From assembly GCA_019114015.1 (NCBI GenBank), contig DXGG01000130.1, positions 1-7,253 of the forward strand: a stretch of 7,253 bases of DNA, read 5' to 3'. This stretch comes from Candidatus Onthomorpha intestinigallinarum. GTDB lineage: Bacteria > Bacteroidota > Bacteroidia > Bacteroidales > P3. The translations under genes were made by a program, and so were the position numbers. Each line of letters begins with the position of its first letter. The stretch's first letter is position 1. The notes below the pieces were generated by a model. It had not been told where the DNA came from, searched no databases, and saw only the letters and a list, made by a program, of their open reading frames with translations. Positions 5,314 to 7,253 of this stretch are shown here, one piece after another.

Positions 5314-7253
5314 ATGATGAGGGATTTTACTCGGGGAAAGATAGGTAAGAGTATTTTCTTGTTTAGTCTGCCGCTTGTTTTGGGTAATGTTTTCCAACAG
5401 TTGTACACATTGGTCAACAGTGCTTTTGTAGGTGCCTATCTCGGCGACAAGGCTCTTGCTGCAGTGGGTTCGGTATATCCGATAGTCTTTTTCTTGGTCT
5501 CTCTCGTCATAGGAATAGGTTCGGGCGGCAGTGTGGTCGTTTCGCATTTCTATGGAGCGAAGAAGAATGACGGAATACCGCTTGTGATAAGCACCTTTTA
5601 TGTTTCTTTCATAATATTGGGATTGGTCGTTTGCGGACTCAGCATATTGTTCGCCCCTTACATTTTTTCCATTTTGAATTTGAATGGGGATATTATGCAA
5701 GATGCGGTGAAGTATATGAGGATTTACATGATAGGAATGTTTTTCTCCTTCTGTTTCAACAGCATTGCGAGTATCTTGAGGGGATTGGGAGACAGCAGGA
5801 CACAGTTGTCATATCTCATATCAGCTAATGTGTTGAACGTATTGCTTTCCTATGTTTTCCTTGCGGTGTTTCACCTCGATTTGGTTTCTACCGCATGGGC
5901 CTCTGTCATATCTCAGTTTGCGGCATTCGTCGCTTTGTTGGTAAATGTCCAGAAAAAGAACGAATATCTCAAGATAAGGAAGAGAACCGAATACTTCGAT
6001 AAGGGAATATTCCGGGAAATCGTCAGAATAGGATTGCCGACCGGTGTGCAACAATCCGTCGTTGCGTTGGCCCAGATATTGATTCTCGGCATTGTGGTGC
6101 GTTTCGGAACGAATGCCCTTGCGGCTTATTCCGCCGCATCGAGAATAGAGTCAATCGCCCTGTTGGTTGTGTTGAATCTATCTTCGGCCCTGACCTCTTT
6201 TGTGGGACATAATTTCGGTGCTGGTCAGATTCAAAGGGTCAGACAGGGACTTTACGGCTGTATAAAGATAGTATCGGCAGTCTCTTTGATTACTTTCATG
6301 CTTTTTTTCTTTTTTGCACGGAACCTTATCTCCCTTTTCTCCTCTACGGAGCAAATACTGGAAATAGGAAGCGAGTATCTGAAAGTATCGGGTCTTTTTT
6401 GGATAATATTCAGTCTGATGTATCTTTTCACTGCTTTTTTCAGAGGGACGGGACTTACCTTTGTGCCTATGGTGATAAGCATTCTGACCCTCTTGTTCAT
6501 AAGAATACCGCTGTCTTATCTGCTTTCGTTCAAATACAACACTTTGGGAATATGGCTTGGAGCCCCCTTGTCGGAAATAATAGGAATAAGCATATACATG
6601 ATGTATTACAAAAAATCGAATTGGTCAAGAATCAAGTCGGGCAAGTCAGTTGCTCTGTTTGTCTTTGCAGCCTTGATGGTTGCCTTTGGGAACCTGCGTG
6701 CCCAGAATCCATGCAGGGATTTTATATCTCCTCTGAAAATACCCTTGGCAAGCTCAGGGCATTTTGCCGAATTAAGAACCAACCATTTCCATTCTGGAAT
6801 AGACCTTAGAACACAGTCCCGTATCGGACTGCCTGTTGTATGCCCTTACGAAGGAGAGGTATCCAGAATAAAGATTCAGGTTTGGGGCGGAGGGAAAAAC
6901 CTTTACATCGACCACACAAACGGATATACGACGGTGTATATGCATTTGGACAGATACCATGGAAAAATCGCCGAATATGTAAGGGAATATCAATACAGGA
7001 ATCACTGTTACAGTTTCGACATAACCGTACCCAAAGGGAAATTAAGGCTGAAACAGGGGGATACTATAGCCTTCAGCGGGAATTCTGGCTCCTCCGGCGG
7101 TCCTCATCTGCATTATGAAATAAGGGAGACGCGTACGCAAAAAACCATAAACCCCGTATTGCTCGGTCTTAAGCTCGGTGACGACATCGCTCCCAAACTA
7201 TACTCTCTGCGTTTGGTGCCTTATGACGACTATTCGGTGATAGAAGGCAGGCA
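5314..7253 (+). CDS. MATE-family transporter fused in frame to an M23 metallopeptidase (3' end outside window)
   Basis: One frame without a stop from ATG 5314 (or 5317) to the window edge, at least 646 codons. Residues 1 to about 440 are a complete MATE transporter, an inner-membrane drug or metabolite exporter coupled to a cation gradient. Seen are the opening TRGKIGKSIFLFSLPLVLGN, QQLYTLVNSAFVG, the repeat-like second half beginning EIVRIGLPTGVQQS (235-248), SALTSFVGHNFGAGQ and about twelve hydrophobic helices. The TM1 position that is usually Asp is Asn35. Right after the twelfth helix and a basic stretch (YYKKSNWSRIKSGK) comes a hydrophobic segment (446-459) ending NLRA|Q (464), then an M23 domain with HSGID (His493, Asp497), YMHL (His544) and HLH (598-600). 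The usual family separates these as two genes. The downstream part is cut off. The gene follows the broken hydrolase by 7 nt and likely shares its promoter. Confidence 0.85.
   Translation, partial: MMRDFTRGKIGKSIFLFSLPLVLGNVFQQLYTLVNSAFVGAYLGDKALAAVGSVYPIVFFLVSLVIGIGSGGSVVVSHFYGAKKNDGIPLVISTFYVSFIILGLVVCGLSILFAPYIFSILNLNGDIMQDAVKYMRIYMIGMFFSFCFNSIASILRGLGDSRTQLSYLISANVLNVLLSYVFLAVFHLDLVSTAWASVISQFAAFVALLVNVQKKNEYLKIRKRTEYFDKGIFREIVRIGLPTGVQQSVVALAQILILGIVVRFGTNALAAYSAASRIESIALLVVLNLSSALTSFVGHNFGAGQIQRVRQGLYGCIKIVSAVSLITFMLFFFFARNLISLFSSTEQILEIGSEYLKVSGLFWIIFSLMYLFTAFFRGTGLTFVPMVISILTLLFIRIPLSYLLSFKYNTLGIWLGAPLSEIIGISIYMMYYKKSNWSRIKSGKSVALFVFAALMVAFGNLRAQNPCRDFISPLKIPLASSGHFAELRTNHFHSGIDLRTQSRIGLPVVCPYEGEVSRIKIQVWGGGKNLYIDHTNGYTTVYMHLDRYHGKIAEYVREYQYRNHCYSFDITVPKGKLRLKQGDTIAFSGNSGSSGGPHLHYEIRETRTQKTINPVLLGLKLGDDIAPKLYSLRLVPYDDYSVIEGR
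6646..6702 (+). other. Internal signal-peptide-like segment between transporter and peptidase
   Basis: Residues 445-463 of the fusion read as a basic stretch (RIKSGK just upstream), a hydrophobic core (VALFVFAALMVAFG) and a polar end LRA before Gln464. This is the pattern of a type I signal peptide, with Gln at +1 as is frequent in Bacteroidetes exported proteins. Uncut, it would act as a thirteenth helix that exports the peptidase; cut, it would release the peptidase from the transporter. Confidence 0.65.
6703..7253 (+). other. M23 (LytM/lysostaphin-type) zinc endopeptidase domain, incomplete at the window end
   Basis: Periplasmic peptidoglycan endopeptidase domain by family. The zinc ligands are expected to be His493 and Asp497 in HSGID and His600 in HLH, with His598 and His544 (YMHL) as catalytic helpers; all are present, so it looks active. 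SPLKIPLASSGHFAELRTNHFHSG is split here as SPLKIPL, then GHFAELRTNHFHSGID, and is typical of a Bacteroidetes M23 family with long C-terminal regions. An insertion of about 35 residues (about 549-582, rich in charged residues) lies between the YMHL strand and the GDTIAFSGNSGSSGGPHLHYEIR core, also usual in that group. After the core the sequence enters a new region (DDIAPKLYSLRLVPYDDY) that leaves the window, so the total size is unknown. Confidence 0.88.

Noticed and set aside
4450..5700. Minus-strand open frames opposite the hydrolase and the MATE gene (4450-5052, 5254-5700)
   Set aside because: They lie wholly or mainly opposite clearly supported genes, have no recognisable motif, and look like shadow frames.
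6456..6463. TACCTTTG inside the transporter gene as a promoter for the peptidase part
   Set aside because: It matches the -7 consensus but has no TTTG at the right distance upstream and lies about 140 bp before the nearest possible start. One such match per few kb is expected by chance.

Overview
The window looks like a chromosomal piece of a Bacteroidetes bacterium, probably Bacteroidales. The phylum call rests on two exact matches to the Bacteroidetes promoter -7 element TAnnTTTG placed just before genes, a signal-peptide-like segment ending in A|Q, and gene types common in that phylum: a uridine-kinase-like protein with a threonyl-tRNA-synthetase-like N-terminus, and an M23 peptidase with a GIDLRT-type active site. 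The species cannot be told from the sequence.

Layout. A divergent promoter region (about 4311-4488) splits the window. Leftward, on the minus strand, lie murB (cell-wall precursor synthesis), an unrecognised acidic 200-residue protein 13 nt downstream, a 150-bp spacer, tcdA (ThiF-fold tRNA t6A dehydratase), and a nucleoside kinase whose start overlaps the tcdA end. The spacer holds a striking 71-bp AT-rich inverted repeat with three TTC(A/T)GAA motifs spaced exactly 21 bp apart. Rightward, on the plus strand, lies an alpha/beta hydrolase broken by a one-base frameshift near 5128-5132; the shift separates the nucleophile from the catalytic Asp and His. Seven nt further on starts a reading frame with no stop to the window end. 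It encodes a complete 12-helix MATE-family transporter followed, in frame, by a signal-peptide-like hydrophobic segment and an M23 (LytM-type) metallopeptidase domain with all expected active-site residues.

How the parts relate. The leftward genes are housekeeping functions: peptidoglycan precursor, tRNA modification, nucleoside salvage. The rightward genes form a tight unit in which a membrane transporter and a peptidoglycan-hydrolase-type domain are one polypeptide as written. The extra hydrophobic segment after the twelfth helix would place the peptidase outside the inner membrane, so the fusion makes topological sense. It may equally be a polyprotein cut by signal peptidase.

The points most worth a second look are the MATE-M23 fusion, the 71-bp inverted repeat with 21-bp periodicity, the hydrolase frameshift, and the Asp-to-Asn change in the first helix of the transporter. 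No tRNA, rRNA, CRISPR array, insertion sequence or integrase was seen. Bases 1-33 hold no gene.
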